A stretch of DNA of 64,000 bases from Pseudomonadota bacterium (GTDB lineage Bacteria; Pseudomonadota; Gammaproteobacteria; Steroidobacterales; Steroidobacteraceae), in contig JAKBCE010000012.1 of NCBI GenBank assembly GCA_021808195.1, positions 1 through 64,000 on the forward strand, in the 5' to 3' direction. A program made the translations under genes and the position numbers. Of the stretch, positions 1 through 8,237 are shown in pieces. Position 1 is the stretch's first letter, and every line of letters starts with the position of its first letter. Below the pieces are notes generated by a model that worked only from the letters and a program-made list of their open reading frames with translations, was not told where the DNA came from and searched no databases.

Positions 1-861
1 CTGGTTTCCGAGGGCCAGGCCATTCCGTACTGCAGCGTGCGGATCGCCGACGAGCAGGATCAGCCGCTCAGCGAGGGACGGGTGGGGCACCTGCACATCC
101 GGGGTGAGAACGTCACGCGCGGCTACTATCGGAATCCCGCGGCCAACGCGGCGGCGTTTACAGCGGACGGTTGGTTGCGTACCGGGGATCTGGCAGTGAT
201 GCAGGACGGGGAGCTGTACGTTTCGGGGCGGGCCAAGGACATCATCTTCATCAACGGCCAAAATTACTACCCGCATGACCTCGAGGCGATCCTCGGGACG
301 CTCGATGGGCTAGAGCTCGGCAAGGTGGCTGCGGCCGGCGTGCGGCGCGACGATGAGCCACTCGAGCAGCTGGTGCTGTTCGTACTGCATCGCGGCACGC
401 TGGCGGATTTCCTGCCGACTGCGAGCGCCGCGGCCGGCCGTATCACTGAGCAGACCGGACTCGAGGTGGCGGAAGTGGTGCCGGTCATGCGCATGCCGAA
501 GACCACCAGCGGCAAACTGCAGCGCTATGCGCTGGTAGCGAGCTACCTCGAGGGGCAGTTCGACGAGGCGTGCCAGGCGCTGGTCGCGCTGCGCGCCGCG
601 CAGCGCACGCCCGAGACGGCCGCCCTAAGCCATATCGAGGCGATGCTCACCAGTATCTGTGAGACGGCCCTCGGTGGCAGGCGAGTTGAACTCACGGACA
701 ACCTGTTTGATCTCGGCGCCAGTTCACTGAAGCTCATCGAGATTCACGAGCATATCGATCGGGAGTATCCCGGCAAGATCGATCTGCCGGAGCTGTTCGA
801 TTTTCCGACCATCGTCGAGCTGGCGCGCCAGCTGCAGGAGCGACTGGCGGCTGCGGCCTGA
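1..861 (+). CDS. Acyl-AMP ligase with C-terminal carrier domain (3' part only)
   Basis: This is the end of an adenylate-forming enzyme. The frame is open from the first base, so the N-terminal AMP-binding core lies outside the window. Visible are the end of the large domain (GYYRNP, then DGWLRTGDLA, the hinge-side TGD motif), the small C-terminal domain (SGRAKDIIFINGQNYYP) and the catalytic-lysine region (MPKTTSGKLQR). After a short linker comes a carrier domain of about 75 residues with the phosphopantetheine site in DLGASSLKL, where a Ser carries the arm. The family activates a fatty or aryl acid as acyl-AMP, and here it would load its own carrier domain. The substrate cannot be read from this part. 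A GC-rich inverted repeat follows the stop. Function class is firm; the pathway is unknown because upstream genes are absent. Confidence 0.9.
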   Translation: MVSEGQAIPYCSVRIADEQDQPLSEGRVGHLHIRGENVTRGYYRNPAANAAAFTADGWLRTGDLAVMQDGELYVSGRAKDIIFINGQNYYPHDLEAILGTLDGLELGKVAAAGVRRDDEPLEQLVLFVLHRGTLADFLPTASAAAGRITEQTGLEVAEVVPVMRMPKTTSGKLQRYALVASYLEGQFDEACQALVALRAAQRTPETAALSHIEAMLTSICETALGGRRVELTDNLFDLGASSLKLIEIHEHIDREYPGKIDLPELFDFPTIVELARQLQERLAAAA

Positions 862-880
862 GGGCGGCGCGCCTCACAAG

Positions 881-904
881 AGAGCCGCGGCGGCCGGCGG
901 CTCT
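881..904 (+). terminator. Inverted repeat after the acyl-AMP ligase gene
   Basis: AGAGCCGC and GCGGCTCT form a perfect 8-bp stem around an 8-nt loop, 20 bases after the ligase stop codon. No T-run follows, so it may be a weak or Rho-assisted terminator, or an mRNA 3' stabiliser. Confidence 0.4.
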
Positions 905-1059
905 GCAGGGAAACCCGCTCTGCGGGGCCGCTCGGGGCAGCCGAGGGGCGTCACTCGTCTGCCCATGGGACCTTGGCAGGCGAGAGGGTGGCCGTTGCCA
1001 TGCCCGGAGTCGATCGCGCCGCAACAAATATCGCGTGGGGTCGGGCAGTGGTGGCGGAG

Positions 1060-1380
1060 GACTCGACGCTCGGTGCACCCTGGCGCCAGGCGCAGCCGAG
1101 GCGGCTGAGCGAGGTATTCGGAGAGCTGGCCCGGCGGCTAGCGGCAGAGCAGTTCGGCGAACCGCCGCAGATGCTGCGGATCGAGAGGCGCCTCGGCACT
1201 GATCGAAACCCCCAGCCCGTGCAGGCAGAGCCGATAGTGCAAACGGATCTCGGTCAGATAGCGGTGCGGCGGCTCGCCATGGCCCCTGTCATTTTCGGCA
1301 TGCACCTCGAGGAAGCCGACCTCGAGCCGCGATGTCGCGGTGCGAGACGGAGGCAGGCCGCGGGTGCGCCGGTTGCATGG
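1060..1380 (-). pseudogene. bufB: Decayed bufB: N-terminal piece of an MNIO (DUF692) bufferin maturase
   Basis: An ATG at 1380-1378 has a good ribosome site (AAAGGAG, 9 nt before it) 28 bases after the bufferin stop, where bufB normally starts, but that frame ends after 29 codons. In the next frame the strand reads EVGFLEVHAEND, GEPPHRYLTEIR and LCLHGLGVSISAEAPLD. This is the recognisable start of DUF692/MNIO enzymes (family pattern: FFEVHAEN, PPHRYL, LSLHGVGLSIG, PLD). That frame then meets a TAG, after which LSEYLA continues the family's SEHLA motif. Nothing of the remaining TIM barrel or its later metal ligands is found. The gene therefore has an early frameshift, a stop and a large 3' deletion. 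MNIO enzymes convert bufferin cysteines into thiooxazoles, so this locus cannot supply its own maturase. Confidence 0.75.
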
Positions 1381-1407
1381 GTGGGAGCTCCTTTGCCCGG
1401 GGCGAGC

Positions 1408-1758
1408 TCAGCGGCTGCCTTCGGTGATCCGGCCGAGGCTGCCGTGGCCGTGCACGATGGTCACATAGGGCGTGCGGATGGCCGTGCAGGTTCCGGTCGG
1501 CACGAGCTTGAAGGCGTTGCCTTGATAGTTATGCGTGGCAGTGCCGGCGCAGGTGGTGCCGGGGCCGGCGTAGCAGTCGTTGTGGCCGGCGAGGGCGACG
1601 CCGAAGCAGCGCACGAAGCGGCCGGTCTGCAGTTCGGCCATGGTGTGTGCGCGCGGATTCATCGCCATGCCGCCGGCGCTGGCGAGCGGGCTGCTCAGGG
1701 CAGCGACGGCGGTGGCGAGGGCGCCGGCAACGGCGAGGGATACGGTGCGAGTGGACAT
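1408..1758 (-). CDS. bufA1: Bufferin-type precursor (DUF2282, BufA1-like)
   Basis: This is a 116-residue precursor with a Sec signal peptide (hydrophobic stretch about residues 6-28, cleavage near ASA-GG). The mature part has the DUF2282 four-cysteine pattern: [13 protein letters not shown], then TCAGTATH, then VPTGTCTAI. Bufferins are periplasmic copper-binding peptides modified by an MNIO enzyme (BufB) with partner BufC. The cysteine spacing and the GHNDC and PTGTC motifs make the assignment good. The C-terminal 22 residues (from about RTPYVTIV, including HGHGS) extend beyond the usual end. An ECF-type promoter lies about 75 nt upstream. Downstream the bufB gene is broken and no bufC is visible, so the precursor is either unmodified or served by an enzyme elsewhere. 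Confidence 0.8.
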   Translation of the reverse strand: MSTRTVSLAVAGALATAVAALSSPLASAGGMAMNPRAHTMAELQTGRFVRCFGVALAGHNDCYAGPGTTCAGTATHNYQGNAFKLVPTGTCTAIRTPYVTIVHGHGSLGRITEGSR

Positions 1759-1836
1759 GGCGAGTTCTCCGCGTCAGTTTTGCGATGGGACCGGTGGATC
1801 GAGCTGATCCTGTGCATGGCCGGTACTGCCGATACA

Positions 1837-1863
1837 TTCGTGCAGAGCGGGCAAATGGTTACA
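1837..1863 (-). promoter_or_regulatory. ECF-sigma-type promoter of the bufferin gene (TGTAACC-N16-CGAA)
   Basis: On the minus strand TGTAACC (1863-1857) is followed after exactly 16 bases by CGAA (1840-1837). From memory, this is the motif reported for SigF-type ECF promoters of Caulobacter, which drive copper-induced bufferin genes. The ATG of the precursor is about 78 bases downstream. The match was found by eye. No sigma factor gene is in the window. Confidence 0.6.
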
Positions 1864-2014
1864 TCGAGCGCGGATCACTCTAGACTGCACCGGGGCCATG
1901 ATCGGGCGGCGTCCGGGGGGCGGCCTGGCCATCCGGGCCGCTGCGCAGTGCCGGGGAGCGGGTGCAATATCTGCAGTCCAGGGCCGGTCTGTGGTCGGTG
2001 GAGTCGGATCGGCC

Positions 2015-3115
2015 GTGAACCTCGGCAGCGAAAGTCGTTACAAGCCAGTGGAATCCATTTACTACGTGTTGTCCTGGGCGTGTCACCGCAAGTGCCGCCA
2101 TTGCTACGAGGGGCGGTTCAGACCGTACGTACGCGGCGCGCTCGAGGCGGTGGTGAGCGAAGCCGCCGCGAACATGCCGCGCATCATTGAGCATCTGCCG
2201 CCGCGGATGAGCTATCTCGATCGCGAGCATCCACAGGCGGACGGCAGCCTGCCGCAGCGGCGCGGACGGATCATTCTCGCAGGCGGCGAGGTGCTGCTCG
2301 AACCGGTGCGCCTGCGTGTGCTGTATCCGGCGCTGGAGCGGCTGCGCTCGCGCTATGCCGATCGGGGCGGCGTCGATCTGCTGGTGCAGACGACCGGTGA
2401 TCTGCTGACCGATACGATCGTCGAGGAACTGCTCGCCCGCGGGGTGGGAACGATCTCCGTGTCCGGGGTTGATGATTTTCACTCCGGCATGCAGGGCATC
2501 ACCCGCCAGAACGCCTTCCGGGAGCGGCTGACGCGTCTGTTCGAGTCCCACGGCCTGCGCAGTGCCGAGACTGCCGTGCCGGCGGCGCCCTCGGCACACG
2601 CCTCGGCCGGTCCGTACTACAATTTCTTCGGCGCCACACCCGAGACGTGGATTGGCCGGCTGTGGCCGCGAGGCCGTGCTTGGGAGAACGGCTTGTCGAG
2701 CGCAACGATCACCGATAACTTCTGTAACCGCTGGTCCGGCGGACTGCAATTCCTGCAGCACCAGTACAACGGTTCGGAAGTGTCGATCGATCCGAACGGC
2801 AACGTGTATCCGTGTTGCATCAAGACCCGTCTGCCGCTCGGCACTTTGCTCGAGGACGAATTGATCAGCATTCTCGACTCCCTTGCGCAGGAGCCGGCGT
2901 ACATGGCGATCTCGCAGGGTCATCCCGAACGGATGGGGCTCGCCTACGGATGGAGCGAGGAGCAGTTCATCGCAGCATCCCACACCGTCACGCCGAAAGG
3001 GACTCCATACGGCAACCTGTGCATCGGCTGTGACCGCTTTCACGAGGCGGTGTTGGCGCCGGTGCTCGAGGCGGCGCGAGCCCGGCGAGCCGCGCAGCGG
3101 GCGGCGCTGCCGTGA
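2015..3115 (+). CDS. Radical SAM enzyme with SPASM/twitch-like C-terminus
   Basis: This radical SAM protein has the [4Fe-4S] motif C23-H-R-K-C27-R-H-C30 in this start choice. The C-terminal half carries extra cysteines (VYPCCIKTRLPLG and NLCIGCDRF) of SPASM/twitch type, which bind auxiliary clusters in peptide- and cofactor-modifying members. A glycine-rich stretch (ILAGGEVLLE) and SVSGVDDFHSG fit the barrel. I start at GTG 2015 because family members begin a short distance before the cysteine motif. An in-frame ATG at 1898 would add 39 low-complexity residues and overlap the bufferin promoter region. The gene opens an operon with a YnjBCD-type transporter, a flavoprotein and two transferases, with a GTGA overlap to the next gene. 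The substrate is unknown. It is not the ArsS type, judging by the different N-terminal motif. Confidence 0.8.
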   Translation: MNLGSESRYKPVESIYYVLSWACHRKCRHCYEGRFRPYVRGALEAVVSEAAANMPRIIEHLPPRMSYLDREHPQADGSLPQRRGRIILAGGEVLLEPVRLRVLYPALERLRSRYADRGGVDLLVQTTGDLLTDTIVEELLARGVGTISVSGVDDFHSGMQGITRQNAFRERLTRLFESHGLRSAETAVPAAPSAHASAGPYYNFFGATPETWIGRLWPRGRAWENGLSSATITDNFCNRWSGGLQFLQHQYNGSEVSIDPNGNVYPCCIKTRLPLGTLLEDELISILDSLAQEPAYMAISQGHPERMGLAYGWSEEQFIAASHTVTPKGTPYGNLCIGCDRFHEAVLAPVLEAARARRAAQRAALP

Positions 3116-4317
3116 GCAGGCGAGGGGTGGCGGCGGCCGGCGCACTCGTTCTCGCCCTCTGTCTGCTCGTCCCCGTGCGCGCACGCGCCGCACCGTGGCA
3201 GCAAGTGCTGCACCAAGCGCGGGGTGAGACCGTGTATTTCGACGCGTGGGCCGGCGACCAGCGGGTTAACTCGTTCATCGCTTGGGTCGCCCGACAGGTT
3301 GCAGCCTGCTGCGACGTTACGCTGCGCCAAGTGCCCCTGGAGGATACCTCGGCCGCGGTGACGCAGGTGATCGCCGAGAAGGCCGCGGGAGACAACGCCG
3401 AGGGAACGGTCGATCTGATCTGGATCAATGGCCCGAATTTTTATGCGCTGAAGCGGCGCGGCCTACTGTATGGACCGTTCACCCAGCAGCTACCCAATGC
3501 CGCGCTGCTCGATGTGCGCGACCGAGCGAACCGCTTCGACTTCACGGTGCCTGTGGACGGCTACGAGTCGCCCTGGCGCAAGGCACAGCTTGTCTTTATT
3601 TACGATTCGGCCTACCTCAAGCACGTACCGCACGGGATCCGCGCGTTTCCGGCCTGGGCGAAGCGTCATCCGGGCCGCTTCACCTTTCCGCAGGTGCAGA
3701 ATTTCCTCGGGGTCGCCTTCCTCGAGCAGGCGCTCTATGCGCTGACTCCGGACCCTGCAGTGCTGCAGCGTCCGGCGACCCCGGCAATTTTCGACAAGGC
3801 GACCGCGCCGCTGTGGGCGTGGCTCGATCAGTTGCGGCCGTACCTGTGGCGGGGCGGGAGGGAGTTTCCGGTGAGTGGACCGGCCGAGCGCCAGTTGCTC
3901 GAGGACGGGGAGATCGATCTGATGCCCTCGTTCAATCCCACCGAGGCGGCCGCAGATGTCGCTGCAGGGCGTCTGCCGCGAACGGTGCGAAGCTATGTAC
4001 TCACACACGGTACGCTTGGCAACACGAGTTTTGTCGCGATTCCGTACAACTCACCGCACAAGGCCGGTGCGATGGTGGTGGCGAACTTTCTGCTCTCGCC
4101 GCGGGCGCAGGCGCGTGCCGGTAACATCCACTATTTGGGCGGCCCGACGGTGTTAGACCTGAAGCGGTTGACAGGGAGCGAGCGAGCGCGTTTCGCGGCG
4201 CTGCCGCACAGCCCCTGGATGCCCTCGGAGCGGGCACTGCGCCGAGTGCTGCCGGAGCCGCATCCGTCCTGGGCGAGCCGGCTGGCGGCGGCCTTCGAAC
4301 AACGTTACACGCCTTGA
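3112..4317 (+). CDS. ABC transporter substrate-binding protein, YnjB-like
   Basis: This is a 401-residue periplasmic binding protein with a Sec signal peptide (hydrophobic residues about 6-27, ending ARA-AP). Features typical of the YnjB group of extracellular solute-binding proteins are DLIWINGPNFYALK near residue 105, DGYESPWRKAQLVFIYD near 150, and LMPSFNPTEA and GNTSFVAIPYNSPHKAGAMVVANFLLSP in the C-terminal lobe. The GTG start overlaps the radical SAM stop (GTGA), so the two genes are translationally coupled. The permease follows with an overlap too. The ligand of YnjB systems is not established. Distant similarity to Fe3+- and thiamine-type binding proteins is a family-level statement only. 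Confidence 0.85.
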   Translation: MSRRGVAAAGALVLALCLLVPVRARAAPWQQVLHQARGETVYFDAWAGDQRVNSFIAWVARQVAACCDVTLRQVPLEDTSAAVTQVIAEKAAGDNAEGTVDLIWINGPNFYALKRRGLLYGPFTQQLPNAALLDVRDRANRFDFTVPVDGYESPWRKAQLVFIYDSAYLKHVPHGIRAFPAWAKRHPGRFTFPQVQNFLGVAFLEQALYALTPDPAVLQRPATPAIFDKATAPLWAWLDQLRPYLWRGGREFPVSGPAERQLLEDGEIDLMPSFNPTEAAADVAAGRLPRTVRSYVLTHGTLGNTSFVAIPYNSPHKAGAMVVANFLLSPRAQARAGNIHYLGGPTVLDLKRLTGSERARFAALPHSPWMPSERALRRVLPEPHPSWASRLAAAFEQRYTP

Positions 4318-6056
4318 TGCGCATCCCCGCCACGACTGCGCCGTCCGTGTCGCCCCAGATGCGCCCGACGTTCTGGCTACGCCAGGCACCGCGCGTCACG
4401 GTGTTGCTGTTTCTCGTGCCGGTTGCCGCGGGCCTCGCTGGCACGGTGTTGCCCGCCTTTGGCTGGCTGCCTGCGCTCGGCGGACGGCACCTGACGCTCG
4501 CCCCGTGGCTGCGGCTCGCCGCCGAGCCGGGGCTGGGGCGGGCGATAGCGCTGACGTTCGCAACGGGACTCACGGCGACGGTCGTGTCGGTACTGCTCGT
4601 GCTGGGCTTGTGTGCGCACTGGCACGGACGCAAACCAGGGCGCATCGGGCGGGCCGTGTTCGCACCGATTCTCGCTGCACCGCACGCCGCCATGGCCATT
4701 GGTGTGGGCTTTCTGATTGCACCGAGCGGCTGGATCGTGCGGCTGTTGTCCCCCTGGCTCACCGGTTGGCATCAGCCGCCGGATCTGGCCACGGTGCAGG
4801 ACCCCTACGGATTCGCCCTCACGCTGGGCCTGCTGGTGAAAGAAGTGCCCTACCTGTTGCTGATGACGTTGACGGCACTCAGTCAGTTGCCCGTGGCGCG
4901 GGAACTGGAGGCGGCCGCGGCGCTCGGTTATGGGCGCAGCGTGGCGTGGTTGAAGATCGTTCTGCCGCGACTGTATCCGCAGATCCGACTGCCCCTCTAC
5001 GCGGTGCTCGCCTACGCGCTGTCGGTGGTCGATATGGCGTTGATTCTCGGTCCGAGTAATCCTCCTACCCTCAGTGTGCTTGCCCTGCGCTGGTTTACCG
5101 CGCCCGATGTGAGCATGTACTTCCCGGCGGCCGCAGCGGCGCTGCTGCAGCTGCTGATCGTCCTTGGCAGCATCGCCTTGTGGCGTGCCGGGGAGCGGAT
5201 CGTCTGCGCTCTTGGCCGTCGGTGGATCGCGAGCGGCCGGCGCCGTTCGCGCCTTGAGCCGCTGAGTTCGCTCGCCGCGGTGCTGGTGGCAGGGTTGGGT
5301 CTGCTCGGTGCCGCAGCGCTGCTGGATCTGGCGGTCTGGTCGCTGACCTCGCGCTGGCGCTTTCCGCGCATCCTGCCGAGCCACTGGAGTGCAGCGGCGT
5401 GGCGCGAGCAGGTGGCGGTGATTCTCTGGCCGCTTGAGACGACCGTCACCGTGGCGCTCGTGGCGAGCGCACTCGCCGTGGTGCTGGTTCTGGGTTGTCT
5501 CGAGTACGAGCAGCAACGCGGCTCGGCACCCCAGGCTCGCTCGCTGTGGCTGCTTTATGTGCCGTTACTCGTGCCGCAGATCGCCTTTCTATTCGGCATG
5601 CAGGTGTTGCTCACCTTCTCGCGTCTCGATGGTACGCTGCTCGCGGTGATCTGGTCGCATCTGCTGTTCGTAGTGCCGTACGTGTTTCTCTCCCTCGCCG
5701 ATCCGTGGCGCTCACTCGACACTCGCTATGCGCGCACCGCACTGTGTCTCGGTGCTTCCCCCCGCCGGGTCTTCCTGCGGATCAAGTTGCCGCTGCTGCT
5801 CAGACCCGTGCTGGTCGCGGCGGCGGTGGGTCTGGCGGTCAGCATTGATCAGTATCTGCCGACACTGTTCGCCGGCGCCGGCCGAGTCGTGACGCTCACC
5901 ACCGAGGCGGTGACGCTTGCCAGTGGCGGCGGGCGGCGCGTCACCGGAGTCTTCGCGCTGCTGCAGGCCCTGGTGCCGCTGGCAGCCTACGGGTGCGCGC
6001 TCGGGGTGTCGCGACGCCACGGGCCGCGGCGAGTCCTGCCAGGTGCGCGCGCATGA
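4317..6056 (+). CDS. ABC transporter permease, fused two-domain, YnjC-like
   Basis: This 579-residue inner-membrane protein is two binding-protein-dependent permease domains in one chain, with about twelve hydrophobic segments. Each half has an EAA-type coupling motif: ELEAAAALGYGRSVAWLKIVLPRLYPQI in the first, and ARTALCLGASPRRVFLRIKLPLLLRP in the second. This is the arrangement of YnjC and ThiP/FbpB-like permeases. I use the ATG at 4317, which overlaps the previous stop; a TTG three bases earlier is possible. With the neighbouring binding protein and ATPase it forms a complete importer. The residues that would fix the solute cannot be judged from sequence alone. Confidence 0.88.
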   Translation: MRIPATTAPSVSPQMRPTFWLRQAPRVTVLLFLVPVAAGLAGTVLPAFGWLPALGGRHLTLAPWLRLAAEPGLGRAIALTFATGLTATVVSVLLVLGLCAHWHGRKPGRIGRAVFAPILAAPHAAMAIGVGFLIAPSGWIVRLLSPWLTGWHQPPDLATVQDPYGFALTLGLLVKEVPYLLLMTLTALSQLPVARELEAAAALGYGRSVAWLKIVLPRLYPQIRLPLYAVLAYALSVVDMALILGPSNPPTLSVLALRWFTAPDVSMYFPAAAAALLQLLIVLGSIALWRAGERIVCALGRRWIASGRRRSRLEPLSSLAAVLVAGLGLLGAAALLDLAVWSLTSRWRFPRILPSHWSAAAWREQVAVILWPLETTVTVALVASALAVVLVLGCLEYEQQRGSAPQARSLWLLYVPLLVPQIAFLFGMQVLLTFSRLDGTLLAVIWSHLLFVVPYVFLSLADPWRSLDTRYARTALCLGASPRRVFLRIKLPLLLRPVLVAAAVGLAVSIDQYLPTLFAGAGRVVTLTTEAVTLASGGGRRVTGVFALLQALVPLAAYGCALGVSRRHGPRRVLPGARA

Positions 6057-6808
6057 GCGAGCCGCTGCACCTCGATGAGGTCTCGATCAGCCTGCCCGAG
6101 CGCCTGCTCATTCCGCCGCTGAGTGTGCGGGTCATGCCGGGGGAGGTCGTGACGCTCATGGGTCCGAGCGGCGCGGGCAAGTCCACGTTGCTCAGCTTTC
6201 TCTGCGGAACGCTGAGCGACGGCTTTCGGGCCACTGGCCGGGTGTGGATCGGCGGCAGCGAGGTCAGTGCGCTGCCGGCCGAGCGTCGTCGCATCGGCGT
6301 GCTGTTCCAGGACGATCTGCTCTTTCCGCACTTGACGGTGGGCGAGAACCTCGCGTTCGGTCTGAGCTCGGCGGTACGCGGCCGTGCGGCACGCGCTGCG
6401 CGCATCGCCGCTGCGCTCGAGGAGGCCGGGCTTGCCGGGTTTGCGCCGCGCGATCCGGCAACGCTCTCCGGTGGACAGCGGGCGCGGGTGGCCGTCTTGC
6501 GGCTGCTGCTCGCCGAGCCGCGAGCGCTCTTGCTCGATGAACCGTTCAACAAGCTCGACGCGGCGATGCGCGCAGATTTTCGCCGTTTCGTGTTTGAGCA
6601 TGCGGCGGGAGCCGGATTGCCGGTATTGATGGTGACGCATGATGCCGCCGATGCCGTGGCGGCTCGCGGGCGGGTGCTGACGCTCAGCCAGGCTCCGGAC
6701 GGCTCGGCCCGGATCGAGTCGGCGGACGGCGCGCTGAGCGTCGCGCACGGCACCGAACGCAAGCCCGAACATGAGGGCGGCGCTTTGGTGGCGAACCGGA
6801 GGTCATGA
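6053..6808 (+). CDS. ABC transporter ATP-binding protein, YnjD-like
   Basis: This 251-residue ATPase of the importer has all nucleotide-binding motifs: Walker A GPSGAGKST near residue 40, a Q-loop in VLFQDDLLFPHLTV, signature LSGGQRARV, Walker B ALLLDEPFN and switch His in MVTHDAADA. It lacks the long C-terminal regulatory domain seen in some sugar and iron ATPases, as in YnjD. ATG 6053 overlaps the permease stop (ATGA), and its own stop overlaps the next start. Strict overlaps through this cluster argue for one transcript and coordinated amounts. Confidence 0.9.
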   Translation: MSEPLHLDEVSISLPERLLIPPLSVRVMPGEVVTLMGPSGAGKSTLLSFLCGTLSDGFRATGRVWIGGSEVSALPAERRRIGVLFQDDLLFPHLTVGENLAFGLSSAVRGRAARAARIAAALEEAGLAGFAPRDPATLSGGQRARVAVLRLLLAEPRALLLDEPFNKLDAAMRADFRRFVFEHAAGAGLPVLMVTHDAADAVAARGRVLTLSQAPDGSARIESADGALSVAHGTERKPEHEGGALVANRRS

Positions 6809-8226
6809 TGGCGAGTCGTCTCGAGTGCGACCTGTGTGTCGTCGGTGCAGGGGCTGCCGGTTTATCGGTGGCGGTCGGTGGCGCCCAGCTCGGCGCTCGC
6901 ACCGTCCTGTTTGAACGGGGTGCGATGGGAGGGGATTGTCTGAACTATGGCTGTGTGCCGTCCAAGGCGCTGCTCGCGGCAGCGCACGCCGCACACACCA
7001 TCAGGGCTGCACAGCATTTCGGCGTGCGTGCAACGTCCGTCGAGGTGGATTTCCCGGCAGTGATGGCGCACGTGCACGAGGTGATCGGGCAAATTGCACC
7101 TCATGATTCGGTTGAGCGGCTCGAGAGCCTGGGCGTGCGAGTCATCCGCGCCACGGCTGAATTCGCCAGCCCGCGCGAGCTCAGTGGTGGCGGCGTCTGT
7201 GTCCGAGCACGACGGTTCGTGATTGCCGCTGGCTCCTCCGCCGTGATACCGGCGGTGCAGGGCATCGAGTCGGTTCCCGTGCTCACCAACGAGAATCTGT
7301 TCACCCTGCAGGAGCGCCCGCGGCATCTGCTGATCATCGGTGGCGGACCGATCGGCGTGGAAATGGCGCAAGCGTTTGCGCGTCTCGGTAGCGCCGTGAC
7401 TGTCTTGCAACGCGGGCGGTTGCTGCCACACGATGAGCCCGAGCACGTCGATGTGGTGCGCAGGCAGCTGAGCGCTGAGGGCATCACGGTGTACGAGGGA
7501 GTGACGATCGAGCAGATCGCGCGCAGCAGCAACGGGGTGGTGGTGCGCGAGGCCAGCGGACGGGACACGGCCGGTTCGCATTTGCTCGTGGCGGCCGGGC
7601 GACGGCCGCGCCTTGCGGGGCTCGGCCTCGAGCGCGCGGGCATTGCATTCGCAACCGAAGGCATCAAGGTCGATGCGCGATTGCGAACGAGTAATCCTCG
7701 GGTGTACGCGCTCGGTGATATCACGGGGCGTCCGCAATTCACACACGCGGCCGCTCACCAGGCCGGCATCGTGATTCGCAATGCGCTGTTCAGGCTGCCG
7801 GCGAAGGTCGATTACCGCGCTTTGCCGTGGGTCACGTACTGTGATCCGGAGCTGGCGCAGGTCGGTCTCACCGAAGCACAGGCCCGAGCGCGCTTCGGTG
7901 CCACGGTCCAGGTGGTGCGCGCGCACTTCGCGGACAATGACCGGGCCCGCGCCGAACGGCGCACGGACGGCGGCATCAAGGTGGTGCTGGATCGGCGTGG
8001 CACCGTCCTCGGGGCCGGTATTGTCGGGGCGCAGGCCGGGGAACTCATCGGGCTGTGGGCGCTCGCCATCGCGCGCCAGTCGCGCTTGAGTGCGCTCACC
8101 GGGGTGATTTTCCCCTATCCGACGCTCGGTGAGATCGCCAAGGCAGCCGCGAGCACGTTTTATGCTCCGAAGCTCTTCAGCCGCTGGCCGAAGCGGGTGG
8201 TGCGCCTGCTGCTCGCCCTGCGCTGA
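6805..8226 (+). CDS. FAD-dependent pyridine nucleotide-disulfide oxidoreductase, MerA/dihydrolipoamide dehydrogenase-like
   Basis: This is a 473-residue class-I flavoprotein. The N-terminal FAD fold (VVGAGAAGLS) is followed by the redox-active disulfide GGDCLNYGCVPSKAL. A second dinucleotide fold for NAD(P)H (IIGGGPIGVEMAQAF) and the FAD motif (RVYALGDITG) come next, then the dimerisation domain. At the position where lipoamide dehydrogenases have catalytic His (HPTLxE), this protein has Tyr438 (YPTLGE), so it is not a lipoamide dehydrogenase and is nearer the mercuric-reductase-like group. It lacks the C-terminal Cys pair and N-terminal metal-binding domain of true MerA. The C-terminus is basic and amphipathic, perhaps membrane-touching. 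ATG 6805 overlaps the ATPase stop. Its electron acceptor is unknown; the radical SAM product or imported solute is a reasonable guess. Confidence 0.85.
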   Translation: MMASRLECDLCVVGAGAAGLSVAVGGAQLGARTVLFERGAMGGDCLNYGCVPSKALLAAAHAAHTIRAAQHFGVRATSVEVDFPAVMAHVHEVIGQIAPHDSVERLESLGVRVIRATAEFASPRELSGGGVCVRARRFVIAAGSSAVIPAVQGIESVPVLTNENLFTLQERPRHLLIIGGGPIGVEMAQAFARLGSAVTVLQRGRLLPHDEPEHVDVVRRQLSAEGITVYEGVTIEQIARSSNGVVVREASGRDTAGSHLLVAAGRRPRLAGLGLERAGIAFATEGIKVDARLRTSNPRVYALGDITGRPQFTHAAAHQAGIVIRNALFRLPAKVDYRALPWVTYCDPELAQVGLTEAQARARFGATVQVVRAHFADNDRARAERRTDGGIKVVLDRRGTVLGAGIVGAQAGELIGLWALAIARQSRLSALTGVIFPYPTLGEIAKAAASTFYAPKLFSRWPKRVVRLLLALR

Positions 8227-8237
8227 GGGGGAGGCGG

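Noticed and set aside
973..2190. Long plus-strand open frame of 405 codons
   Set aside because: It is antisense to the bufferin gene, its promoter and the bufB remnant, and its Ala/Gly/Arg-rich sequence has no family features.
1880..3193. Minus-strand open frame of 437 codons
   Set aside because: It is opposite the radical SAM gene, which has clear cysteine motifs, and is explained by GC-rich codon third positions.
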